A stretch of 64,000 bases of DNA, from positions 143,124-207,123 of the forward strand of contig JACCPH010000044.1 of assembly GCA_014183095.1 (NCBI GenBank). Direction: 5' to 3'. The notes under the pieces were generated by a model. The model saw only the letters and a list, made by a program, of their open reading frames with translations, did not search any database and was not told the DNA's origin. Of the stretch, positions 55,901 through 64,000 are shown piece after piece (position 1 is the stretch's first letter; every line of letters begins with the position of its first letter). This DNA is from Harringtonia aguacate. Lineage: Eukaryota; Ascomycota; Sordariomycetes; Ophiostomatales; Ophiostomataceae. Both the position numbers and the translations under genes were made by a program.

Positions 55901-57239
55901 CGGGCAGTCCGACAGGGACAGGTCGAGATCTGCGCGAGGGTCGCCGCCGCCGTACGGCAGATGGGCCGTGATATGGTCGTCGTCGAGGGCAATGGGACAG
56001 CCGCCGGCGATGCCGACGGTGCGGTCGAGCTGGTAGATCTAGGGCAGAGTGTCAGCCTTGTCTGTCGCGTCCTGTGTCCTGGTTCATCACCCACCACCCA
56101 AAACAGCTGCCGCCGCAGCTCGGCCTGGGCCGGGTCCGGCACGACGGCGGCACTCGGCTCGACATGCAGGCCCAGACCGACGGCCATGCGCATGGCCTCG
56201 CCCGTGAGGTACCACAGGTTGGCCGTGTACGGCAGCAGCAGCGCCAGCTGGATGAGCAGCAGCATGCACTGCAGCGCCGGCACCGACGCGCGGCACAGCA
56301 GCGGGGCCGCGTGCTGCATAGCGTCGGCCTGCAGGGCTTCGGAGAGGGCGGCCACCATGGCAAAGTCGCGGCCGCGCGAGGTGAGCGAGCTGATGGCGAG
56401 GACCATGGGGACGACAAAGGGGGAGGGGTCTGGGGGTTCTGGGGGCGCTGGGGGTTCTGGAGGGTCCGTGTCGTGGCCAGCCGTCGCCGTCTCGTAAAAA
56501 CGCCCAAAATACGCCGTCAGATCCGCCTCGAGGAAGCACGGGAACCGCGGCAAAATGTCGTCGCGGTAGTTGTCAAAGAGCCGCCGGGCCACGTCGACGG
56601 GAACCCGCGCCGCCTGCAGGTGCGCAAACTGCGCCGCATAGGCACGGCCTGCCCGCCGCGGCACCCCGTCGTCGCCGTCGTAGTACATGCCGCGCACGGG
56701 GATTTTGAGCGGCGGCCTCTCCGACGGGTAGAACAGCTTGGCCTGGTACGGCACTTGGGCCGGGCCGCGGCCGAGGAGGCTCGACGTCACGCGGCCGTGG
56801 ATGGACAGCGAGATGATGTCGAGGGCTCTCGCGTGGCTGCTGTCACCAGGTCCATCTGGGCTTTCGTTTTCGTTTTCGTGGTCCGGGCCCTCAGACACGG
56901 TGTCGCTGCCCATCCGCTGAAGCTCGGCCAGCCGCTGCTCCAGGTACTGAACGATGCTGACAGGTCAGCCCGACTCTGATCCGACCTAGACACAGTTCGC
57001 GCTCACCTCCGTGACACTTCCCCGGCCGTCTTGCGGTTGACTGCCGTGCACTCGGCCCCTGCCGCCACGCACCGCCGGCACTTGGGTGTTCCCTTGTCGC
57101 ACTGGTTGTGCCGTCAGCATGTATTCCATCAATTGGAGGCTGCCCATGAAACCAAGGAGCCTGCCTTCTGCTTGAGCCGGTGACATCTCGCGCATGCCAG
57201 GGTAGAGCGATGCCGCTTCTCCTTGGGGCCGTCGGTCAT
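52983..57239 (-). CDS. Double Zn2Cys6 transcription factor, two complete regulators in one frame
   Basis: Minus-strand exons 57239-57165, 57101-57007, 56956-56095, 56038-55388, 55312-53838, 53770-53710 and 53660-52983 join without any stop into about 1298 aa. Part A has a zinc cluster CARCHRLKQKC...CRRCVAAGAEC (residues 16-43), a fungal-type middle domain (YPSERPPLKIPVRGMYYDGD, FWVIYQLDRTVGI) and an acidic tail (DDNWWHDFIDDDFPSG). Exon 5 runs straight on into part B: a second cluster CSFCRDRRIRCSRELPACQAC...C at about 730-757 (spacing 2-6-6-2-6), a second regulatory domain (FRLFARSANIFFPILE, VSIAFGRPSLLAIGDDVRQ) and the end LLLEALLAEG. Intron 1 needs a GC donor (AAG|GCAGGC) and cuts part A's cluster; intron 4 consists largely of an 8-bp repeat. 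The alternative is two genes with the second starting inside exon 5 (for example Met at 55252 or 54970), but part A then has no stop of its own. Confidence 0.75.
55326..55365. repeat. 8-bp tandem repeat x5 inside an intron
   Basis: Five exact copies of ATGTCAGG on the plus strand. On the coding (minus) strand each reads CCTGACAT and contains the branch-point consensus CTGAC. It fills more than half of the 75-nt intron 55313-55387. Confidence 0.9.
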
Positions 57240-58773
57240 GCTGCAATTGCGGGCTGTGCCCTGTCCTCAGAAACATGGTGCTGGCCCAGGCCTACGTAAT
57301 GCTGAGAGGCCCTAAAGAACGGAAATTTATCAGCACGTGACAACAAACAGCATTGGCGAACACGCTTGGTATGGATGGCGGGCAGAGCAGGCGTGTTGTG
57401 GGTTTCTACCAAGTAGGTGAAATCAGCTGTGCTTGTGCGGTACCCATAAGCTCCTGTGCGCGCAGTACTCTGGAAGAAATGGATGGACGGCCGGTTTATC
57501 AAAAGGCGTGCGTTGCACAGCGGAAATGGACACGGATGTGTGTAGAAGAAGCGTAGGCGCGAAGGGGAGCAATAACAAGAATCGCACAAAACACAAATCG
57601 AAAGCACAAAAAACAGGTCCCAAAAGTCCCAGTATTAGGCGATGCACAGCCGACAACATCCACCTCTCTGCCCTCCACTGCTCAGCTCGGAAAAAATACT
57701 CAGGCAAGTGACCCTGGCCAGGTCGGACAGGTCGCGTCGGTAGACGGCGCAGGTCGGGCAGCTTGGAAGGATGGCCGGCGTGGGTGCGGCTGGCGTTGTC
57801 TGCGTGGATCTCTGGTCACGCAATAGCCACTTTGCGGGGGGGGGGGGCAGCAATGGGTGGAGAGACGCTGTAGGGCAGGCTAGACAGGAGGCGAGCGGTC
57901 GGCGGTGGGGGTCGTCGCCAAATTCCGACGCTAGCTGATTGCCGATGGCTCTGGCCTGGTTTGGCCATCGGCCGAGGCGATGGCCACGCAGCCAGATAGA
58001 CTGCAATCAATAGACCACAAACACGTCTTCCGGCTTCGGTGTGGCCAGGCTCTATGAAGAAACTTTTTTTTTTTTCTTTTTTGAAAGCAGAGTCTTTTTC
58101 CACAGCACGGACCATGGATATGTGGGAGGCCGTGGACGTAGACTTTTGCGTTGTGATGCCTAAGCTGTGCTTGCTGGTCTGCTGTCTGTTGCCTGCTGCC
58201 TGCTGTCTGCTTGTGGACGTCTCTTTACATTTGCCTACACTCGAGCGTGAATCTAGGCATATCCTGAGACGTCCCGCAAAGGCCTTGACGTGTTTCGCTA
58301 GCGTTCTTCAACACGTCGGATGTCTGCTCAACGTCGACGTTGCACAATACTAAAGCGGGCAATGACGTAGCTTGGTACTCCAACTTCTCTCAAGTCTCAG
58401 TCAGCAACGGATGTTGCTTTCTGCGGTCGCTGCCAGGCAGCCCATGTCCAGAGAACGTGGTCGACTGAAAATATGCAGTGGCTGTGGTAGATCAGACGAG
58501 TGGAGAAAGACTGCAGAAGTGCACACACAATACACGTATACAAACCATTATAAAACAATAAAAATCCCAGAGAGGCCGTCTCTCGTCGTGACTTTCCTTC
58601 TGGCACTGGCCTTATTAAGTAATTTTTACGTGGTGTTACTTTGGCCCGAAGATAAGAGCTCCGGACGCGGAGGGTGGGGGGGAGAGATACATAGATAATA
58701 AGGGTGTATCGCTGACGCTAGAATCGTCTGTTGCTAACCACCCCATCTAAGACAGACGACAAACACTGACACA
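57240..58773. other. Divergent promoter region
   Basis: About 1.5 kb between the double regulator (-) and the amidase (+). It contains poly-G at about 57836, CTGCTGTCTG-type repeats at 58175-58215 and a TATA-like CATTATAAAAC at about 58546. Open frames are short and unconvincing. Confidence 0.55.
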
Positions 58774-60846
58774 ATGACGCTCAATCTCGTCGAAGCCTCC
58801 ATCCACGACGTCGAGGACGCCATGGCGGCCGGCGCCTTGACCACGGTCGACCTCGTGGCCAAGTGCCTGCGCCGCGTCGCCGTCTACGACTGCCGCGGGC
58901 CCGTGCTCAACGCCATCCCCGTGCTCAACATGGACGTGTTTGCCGATGCAGCCGCGGCGGACGAGCGGCGGGCGGCTGGGACCGCCACGGGTAGTCTAGA
59001 GGGCGTGCCATACACGGTCAAGGACAGCTTCCGGGCGCGGGGCATGACCGTGGCGGCGGGGTCGCCGGCGTTTGCCGAGCTGGTGGCAGCCGAGGACGCC
59101 TTCACCGTCGGCGCGATCCGGGCACATGGCGGTGTGCTGCTGGGACGCACCAACATGCCGCCCATGGCAGCCGGCGGCATGCAGCGCGGCGTGTACGGCC
59201 GGGCCGAGAGTCCGTACAACGCCGACTACCTGGCGGCCGCCTGGGCGTCGGGCTCGTCCAACGGGTCAGCAGTGGCCACGGCGACATCGATGGCCGTCTT
59301 TGGCATGGGCGAGGAGACGGTGTCGTCGGGCCGGGCGCCGGCGTCCAACAACGGCCTCGTGGCCTACACGCCCTCGCGCGGCTGCGTCTCCATCCGCGGC
59401 AACTGGCCGCTCTATGCGACCTGCGACGTCGTCGTGCCGCACACGCGCTCCATGGACGACATGCTGCGGCTGATCGACGTCATTGCGGTGCCCGACTCGG
59501 TAACCTCCGGCGACTTTTGGCGTGACCAGCCGATCGTGAAGCTGCCAGCCGAGCCTTGGGGAACGGACACCAGCAGAGGCGTCCCCGGATCGCTGCACAA
59601 GACCCTGTCCGGCACCACCTCGCTCGCTGGCCTGCGCATTGCCGTGCCCGAAATGTATGTGGGCGGCCCCGTGGTGGCAGGCTCCACCCCCGTCTTTGTC
59701 GGCGAGGGCGTCAAGCAGCAGTGGGCCCAGGCGCGCAAGCAGCTCGAGGCGCTCGGCGCACAGGTCATCATGGTGCCGGACCTGCCGCTGGTCACGGCCT
59801 ACGAACACCCGGAGCTGCGGCCGGAGGACTGTCCGGTGCTGCCAGCCGACCTCATCGCGAACGAGCGGGGCCCCATCGTGGCCCATGTCTGGGATCAGTT
59901 CTTGCGCGACTGCGGCGACCTGCACTTTCCCGGTATTGCTGCCGTCGACGAGCACACCATCTTTCCTGACAGCATGCGCACGCCCGTCGAGCTGAAACAC
60001 GTGATCCAGTCGGCAGCCATCCACTGGGGCCGCCTGGCCGGCTATGTCAAGGAGGCGCCGCCGCTGCACGAGCTGCCGTATCTCCACGCGGCCTTGCCGG
60101 CACTCGAGGCCATGCGCACCGTCCTCGTGGATGACTACCTGGCCCAGATTGGCTGCGACTGCTTTGCGTGGCCATGCCATGGCGACGCCGCGCCCGCCGA
60201 TGCCGACATCAACCCGACGTCGGCCGCCATCGCCTGGACCAACGGCATCTGGTACAGCAACGGCAACCGCGCGCTGCGCCACCTCGGCGTACCGACCGTG
60301 ACCGTGCCCATGGGCCTCATGGCCGACAAGGGCATGCCCATCGGCCTCACCTTTGCCGGTCGTGCGTATGAAGACGCCAAGCTGCTCGGCTGGGCCAATG
60401 CCTTTGAGAAGCACACGCGCCTGCGCACGCCACCCCCGACAACGCCCTCGCTGCCCTCTGACACCATCGACCGGACCCGCTGCACGCTCCCCGGCCAGCG
60501 TGCTCCTCGTCCGGCCCTCACCGTCGAGTGCACCGGAACGGCCACCGACGACGGCTTCATCTCGGTCCAAGTCGGCGGCACCGTCGAGGTAGCTGCTGGG
60601 TCCGCCAAGCCTCTTGTCGAAGTCACCGTCAACGGCGAGGATCTGCCCCTCTCCGATATTTCCGTCGAGGCCACGCCGACCCAGGGCCATTTTGCCTTCA
60701 CGGCCGCTGCCAAGGTGCCCAAGCCGCGCGAGTGGGATGCCCGCGAGAAGACCCTCGTGCCCGTGGCCCGCGACAAGACCATGGTGGTGGTTCTCGCGCG
60801 GTCGGTGCCAGACGGCTACCCAGCCGGGCATTTGGCGCTTGTGTAA
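58774..60846 (+). CDS. Amidase signature family enzyme
   Basis: Intronless, 690 aa. Amidase signature enzymes hydrolyse amide bonds to acid and ammonia. The catalytic triad is visible: Lys83 in PYTVKDSF, cis-Ser162 in GSSNGSAVATA, and nucleophile Ser185 in EETVSSGRAPAS. These are followed by AYTPSRGCVSIRGNWPL and VVPHTRSMDDMLRLID, typical of the large fungal branch. The enzyme is longer than the core family (about 450-550 aa): residues after about 590 (ALTVECTGTATDDGFISVQV, VTVNGEDLPLSDISVEA) form a beta-rich tail like a small immunoglobulin-type module. No signal peptide, so it is likely cytosolic. The start ATG at 58774 has a good context (GACACAATGA). It is divergent from the double regulator, which may control it. 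Confidence 0.92.
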   Translation: MTLNLVEASIHDVEDAMAAGALTTVDLVAKCLRRVAVYDCRGPVLNAIPVLNMDVFADAAAADERRAAGTATGSLEGVPYTVKDSFRARGMTVAAGSPAFAELVAAEDAFTVGAIRAHGGVLLGRTNMPPMAAGGMQRGVYGRAESPYNADYLAAAWASGSSNGSAVATATSMAVFGMGEETVSSGRAPASNNGLVAYTPSRGCVSIRGNWPLYATCDVVVPHTRSMDDMLRLIDVIAVPDSVTSGDFWRDQPIVKLPAEPWGTDTSRGVPGSLHKTLSGTTSLAGLRIAVPEMYVGGPVVAGSTPVFVGEGVKQQWAQARKQLEALGAQVIMVPDLPLVTAYEHPELRPEDCPVLPADLIANERGPIVAHVWDQFLRDCGDLHFPGIAAVDEHTIFPDSMRTPVELKHVIQSAAIHWGRLAGYVKEAPPLHELPYLHAALPALEAMRTVLVDDYLAQIGCDCFAWPCHGDAAPADADINPTSAAIAWTNGIWYSNGNRALRHLGVPTVTVPMGLMADKGMPIGLTFAGRAYEDAKLLGWANAFEKHTRLRTPPPTTPSLPSDTIDRTRCTLPGQRAPRPALTVECTGTATDDGFISVQVGGTVEVAAGSAKPLVEVTVNGEDLPLSDISVEATPTQGHFAFTAAAKVPKPREWDAREKTLVPVARDKTMVVVLARSVPDGYPAGHLALV

Positions 60847-60937
60847 GTGGACCGGTGAAGAACGAGTAGATAGATAACCCGAGTTTGTACATAGCTGCAC
60901 CAGACAGAAAAAAAAAGCTGCATGCCTCTGCGACCCC

Positions 60938-62389
60938 TCATCGACCGAACCGCATTTCCACGTCTCTTAGCCACTGCCTGGTCTTTTTGGATGGCACGGC
61001 CGATCCTGTAAACAGACGGTAGGCAATGGGTGTCTTGACGGCACCCCCAGTGCGAGACAGTCGGCTGGGTCCGTAGGGGCCGTCTGCTGCTGGGTAGTCG
61101 TATGGCATCTTTGGTATGCCCGGAACGCCCTCGAATTGCACGCGGCTTGCATAATACTCATCTTCGTTATGCCAGTCTGCCTCGACGAGGTCGTCCAGAA
61201 AGAGGGACACCACCGGGCTGTCGGGGCGCGTGATGTACGCAAAGACCGGCTCGTAGGACCCCGACATCATCGTGACGTAGTCGAGAGACAGAGCGGCGGG
61301 CTGGGTGGCACGCAAAAAGTCAAGCAGGTCGCCCTCGCGGACATGAAGGCCGCTGATCTGCAGGCGATCCAGTGGGATCTCCCCGTGGTCTGCGCTGTCT
61401 TCTTCGTCCATGTACCCGGGGCGATGACTCACGGGTGGCACACTCCAGGGCGACATGCTAAAGTCAGTAATGTCGTACCAGCACAGCTCGATCGAGGAGA
61501 GCCGCGGCCATGTGTGCGTGAGCTGTCGCAAGGCCCACAGAACGTCAGCCGCAAACTCCATGCTGGTAGTGTCGAAGCGCGGCAGTCTCTGCCCCTCGCG
61601 GTGACGCCTGGCCAGCCTGAGTGCTTTCGTTTTCGGAATGTGCCAGCTGGCAGCGAGGTGTTTTGCGTAGTCTTGACGGTCTTCTTCCAACTGCAACCAT
61701 GCGTTCGGGGGGGCGACGCGATCTGTCAGGCTGGTATGGTAGGGCGAGCACAGACTCAGGCGTAGGTGGCTCAGCGAGGAAAAGGCCAGCTGCGACTGGC
61801 GCTGGCGCACAAAGGACACAAACTTGTCGCAGCTGATGCAGCAGTTGGCCTGGTTGCCAAATAGATCCAGCGTGTCCACCACAAGCAGGCCCGAATAGTG
61901 CAGCGCGTCCATAGCAATATTGAATGTGCGCCGAGCCACGTTCGGGACGACGTGGTGCGTGTTCCGGGCGAACACAACCCGGGGGTCAAAGCGGACCCAC
62001 GGCCGTATGTTGGTCCGCAGAGCGAGAGACTGCAGTACCCCCGTGCGCGAGCGACGCTTGAGCAGCCAAAACGCACGCGACAGCTGTTCCGTTTGCCACG
62101 CGGTTTGTTCGTCTTCCTCGTCCATGCGAACCGTCTCGTCGACCGAGCTCATCAGCGTGCACTCCTCCGGGAGCCAGGCCGTGGGAATGGACTCGGTCAC
62201 GGCCAAAAACCGCCTCACCCCCTCTGTTGAGAGGGTGACAGTTCGGCATCGGAAGGATGCCTCAAAGCTGCGCTGCGAGGCTTCCTGGGCGCGGCGGCAC
62301 GTAAGCCGGAGAGTGCCAATGTCGTGGCCTCCCAGGAAGGAGGCGATGGAGCTTAGAAGCTCCACGGGGAGTCCGATGAGCGATGCCAT
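60938..62389 (-). CDS. F-box protein
   Basis: Intronless, 483 aa. The N-terminus MASLIGLPVELLSSIASFLG, then GTLRLTCRRAQEAS, is an F-box (L-P-x-E-L-L...I...L...L) that would bind Skp1 and recruit a target to an SCF ubiquitin ligase. The rest is a divergent region with leucine-rich stretches (FSSLSHLRLSLCSPY, WPRLSSIELCWYDITDF, LDRLQISGLHV) as in fungal F-box proteins of unknown target, and a C-terminal WLRDVEMRFGR. It converges with the amidase 91 bp away. Substrate unknown. Codon use is less GC-biased than in the amidase. Confidence 0.85.
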   Translation of the reverse strand: MASLIGLPVELLSSIASFLGGHDIGTLRLTCRRAQEASQRSFEASFRCRTVTLSTEGVRRFLAVTESIPTAWLPEECTLMSSVDETVRMDEEDEQTAWQTEQLSRAFWLLKRRSRTGVLQSLALRTNIRPWVRFDPRVVFARNTHHVVPNVARRTFNIAMDALHYSGLLVVDTLDLFGNQANCCISCDKFVSFVRQRQSQLAFSSLSHLRLSLCSPYHTSLTDRVAPPNAWLQLEEDRQDYAKHLAASWHIPKTKALRLARRHREGQRLPRFDTTSMEFAADVLWALRQLTHTWPRLSSIELCWYDITDFSMSPWSVPPVSHRPGYMDEEDSADHGEIPLDRLQISGLHVREGDLLDFLRATQPAALSLDYVTMMSGSYEPVFAYITRPDSPVVSLFLDDLVEADWHNEDEYYASRVQFEGVPGIPKMPYDYPAADGPYGPSRLSRTGGAVKTPIAYRLFTGSAVPSKKTRQWLRDVEMRFGR

Positions 62390-62890
62390 CGTGTCGAGTT
62401 GGTAAGATTATGGGGGATGGAAAGTTGAATCAAATTTTTCTGTATGGCGATGAAGAATAGGTGGCTGCCTGACCATTCTGTCATCTGTGCCTGTCAGGCT
62501 GTTTGAATTAGGCAGACAGAAGTGGGGAAGGAGCGAAGCGGCTAGACCCCGCCTTTTTAGCAAATCCCCATTTCTCGGGGTCTTCGCCATCGCCCACTTT
62601 CTGTAACTTGGTCCAGGAGTTTTTACCTCTGCCAATCCCACGTCGCATTTGGGGTATTACACGAGCTGGCCTATGCCAGTGTAACGCCCCAGATATTTCT
62701 GGCTACCAAAGCGACGTCAGGAGAAGTAAAGGAGCGCGCTCTTGCAAACCAGAGTATAGATAATTTCCTCTACTTGACCCGTGGCCGTTTAGCTGCTCAA
62801 GCTACTGTAGCGTTAGCTAAAAACTCCGTACGTCCCGCCCCTTGATTAGGTTCACTTTTGGCAACTATCCACCCTTAGTTCCCGCATATT
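62390..62890. other. Intergenic space
   Basis: 5' flank of the F-box gene and 3' flank of the P-loop gene. No coding signal seen. Confidence 0.55.
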
Positions 62891-63499
62891 TTAGGGAGCT
62901 ATGACAGCTAATCCGACGAGAGCTTCCCCAGAATCTAGACGTTGGTCCAGATTGCCTGCAGCGTCCACCACAATCATTTCAGCCTCACCAGGACGACTTG
63001 GGTTTGTCATCCACTTTTCGAACAGCACCCGAGTATCCGGCTGAATATGTCGAAGCCCATCGGCATCAGATGGATGATTGTCCACACTGGTCCGCTGCGC
63101 CCTCGAGGACACCCTAGATCGAAGCCTGCTGTCTAGCAAGGCGAGGTCGCTTATATCTGCGCGGATTTCAACATAGCGATAGGTGTATCCATATTTCTGA
63201 GCCAGCGCCCTTCCTTGATCGAGCGTTTGCTGGTAGTTGCAGATGCTGTCGATAATGACGTTCCACCCGCGTTTCATTGCGTCTTCGGCCAGTACCCAGT
63301 TCATCCGGTAGGAGATCCTGGCCGCTTGGTCGAAAGCCATGTTCTCGTCTAAAAGGGCGGACTTGATCGAATCGTGAGGAACGACGTGGGCGTTGATCTT
63401 AGACGCCAAGAGGTCCGCGGTCGTGGTTTTTCCAGAACCAGGCGCGCCAGACATCTGTATGAATAATTTATTCAGATTAAGCGACGAGATTTGCGCCAT
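62891..63499 (-). CDS. P-loop (AAA_33/zeta-like) kinase domain protein
   Basis: 202 aa if translation starts at the ATG at 63499 (MAQISSLNLNKLFIQMSG). The frame stays open for 68 codons upstream, but that part is basic and Phe-rich and looks untranslated. The Walker A motif GAPGSGKTT is at residues 18-26. It is followed by HDSIKSALLDENMAFDQAA, RGWNVIIDSICNYQ (a Walker B-like strand with Asp) and RYVEIRADISDLALLDSRLRSR with the arginine-rich lid. This pattern fits small phosphotransferases that use ATP on a metabolite or nucleotide. Which substrate is used cannot be said. Intronless. Confidence 0.75.
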   Translation of the reverse strand: MAQISSLNLNKLFIQMSGAPGSGKTTTADLLASKINAHVVPHDSIKSALLDENMAFDQAARISYRMNWVLAEDAMKRGWNVIIDSICNYQQTLDQGRALAQKYGYTYRYVEIRADISDLALLDSRLRSRVSSRAQRTSVDNHPSDADGLRHIQPDTRVLFEKWMTNPSRPGEAEMIVVDAAGNLDQRLDSGEALVGLAVIAP

Positions 63500-63774
63500 T
63501 GTTGCATCTTGCGCGATTTCAAAATAGCCTTCTCTGGGGAAATGGAAACAAGATTGAAATAATACACAAGCGTACGTTGCCAGAGAGTTTCTGAATCCAT
63601 GAATAATTTCTGACCCTTGTTTACGTAACCTATCACGCTTTCCACTTGATATGAGAAGTGAAATATGCAATGAAAATTTGATGCAGCCCCTGTTTCCCGT
63701 CACACGCTCAACCGTCTAAAGATATCTACTGCCATGTTCGCAGTACCACCCAGCACACCCTGCCATCTTCAACA

Positions 63775-64000
63775 TTAACCGACGCACCGGATAGCTCCCA
63801 CATTCGAGGTCTGGTCGCTGTCACGGTTCTGGCAGCCTCTCATAAAATAAACGGTAGCGGTCTCGGAACAACCATTAGACTCGTACGCGCTGCACATGGT
63901 GAGGTCTTTTGCCCAGAATGATCTCGGGTTCACCAGTGTGCCCTCGCTGCAGGGGCCCCAGGAAGCGCCGCCGTTGGTGAACCAGCGGCAAGTAACACCA
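63775..64000 (-). CDS. 3' end of a small cysteine-rich protein gene, cut by the window edge
   Basis: The minus strand from 64000 reads VTCRWFTNGGASWGPCSEGT then SFWAKDLTMCSAYESNGCSE, MRGCQNR and ends GAIRCVG with a stop at 63775-63777. Six Cys in about 75 residues with few charged residues suggests a secreted, disulphide-bonded protein. The N-terminus (and any signal peptide) lies outside the window, so the frame could also begin in an upstream exon. Confidence 0.6.
   Translation of the reverse strand, partial: GVTCRWFTNGGASWGPCSEGTLVNPRSFWAKDLTMCSAYESNGCSETATVYFMRGCQNRDSDQTSNVGAIRCVG

Noticed and set aside
59266..60900. 544-aa frame antisense to the amidase
   Set aside because: Shadow frame; the amidase catalytic triad is on the other strand.

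Overview
The window is nuclear DNA of a filamentous ascomycete (Pezizomycotina, most likely a Sordariomycete; this placement is inference). The evidence is short GT-AG introns, mostly 44-100 nt with CTNAC-type branch sites, GC-rich third codon positions, fungal-specific families (Zn2Cys6 regulators, NmrA-like proteins, an ascomycete-type laccase, a CAP10/GT90 enzyme) and wide non-coding spaces rich in simple repeats. I saw no tRNA, rRNA, CRISPR array or intact transposon. All multi-exon models were spliced by eye and each keeps one open frame from start to stop.

Layout. 2.5-14.6 kb is gene-dense: a GT90/CAP10 glycosyltransferase, ribosomal protein eL13 in five exons, an armadillo-type SmgGDS-like protein, an NmrA-like reductase-fold protein and a secreted laccase. 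14.6-25.9 kb is an 11-kb stretch with no supportable gene, made of purine/pyrimidine tracts, minisatellites and repeated copies of a short palindromic motif (TACTCGTA/TACGAGTA). 25.9-35.1 kb holds a second NmrA-like gene, an unrecognised gene, a multi-pass membrane protein gene, a gene-poor AT-richer interval and a 4-coumarate-CoA-ligase-like gene broken by one in-frame stop. 36.2-44.8 kb holds an acyltransferase-3 membrane enzyme, a type II membrane fucosyltransferase-like protein, a secreted SGNH/GDSL esterase and a small single-pass membrane protein.

46-61 kb looks like a regulatory and catabolic neighbourhood. Remnants of an amidohydrolase (-) and of a transporter C-terminus (+) abut each other. 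They are followed by a Zn2Cys6 regulator, a TIGR04076-type small protein, an aldo/keto reductase with an unusual 200-residue N-terminal extension, one continuous open frame that joins two complete Zn2Cys6 regulators head to tail (about 1298 aa), and a large amidase. An F-box protein, a P-loop kinase-like protein and the 3' end of a small cysteine-rich, probably secreted, protein close the window.

The main candidate for something new is the double Zn2Cys6 regulator at 52983-57239. Its zinc cluster is interrupted by a probable GC-AG intron, and another of its introns is built from five tandem branch-point motifs. The dispersed palindromic motif and the gene desert are the next most interesting.
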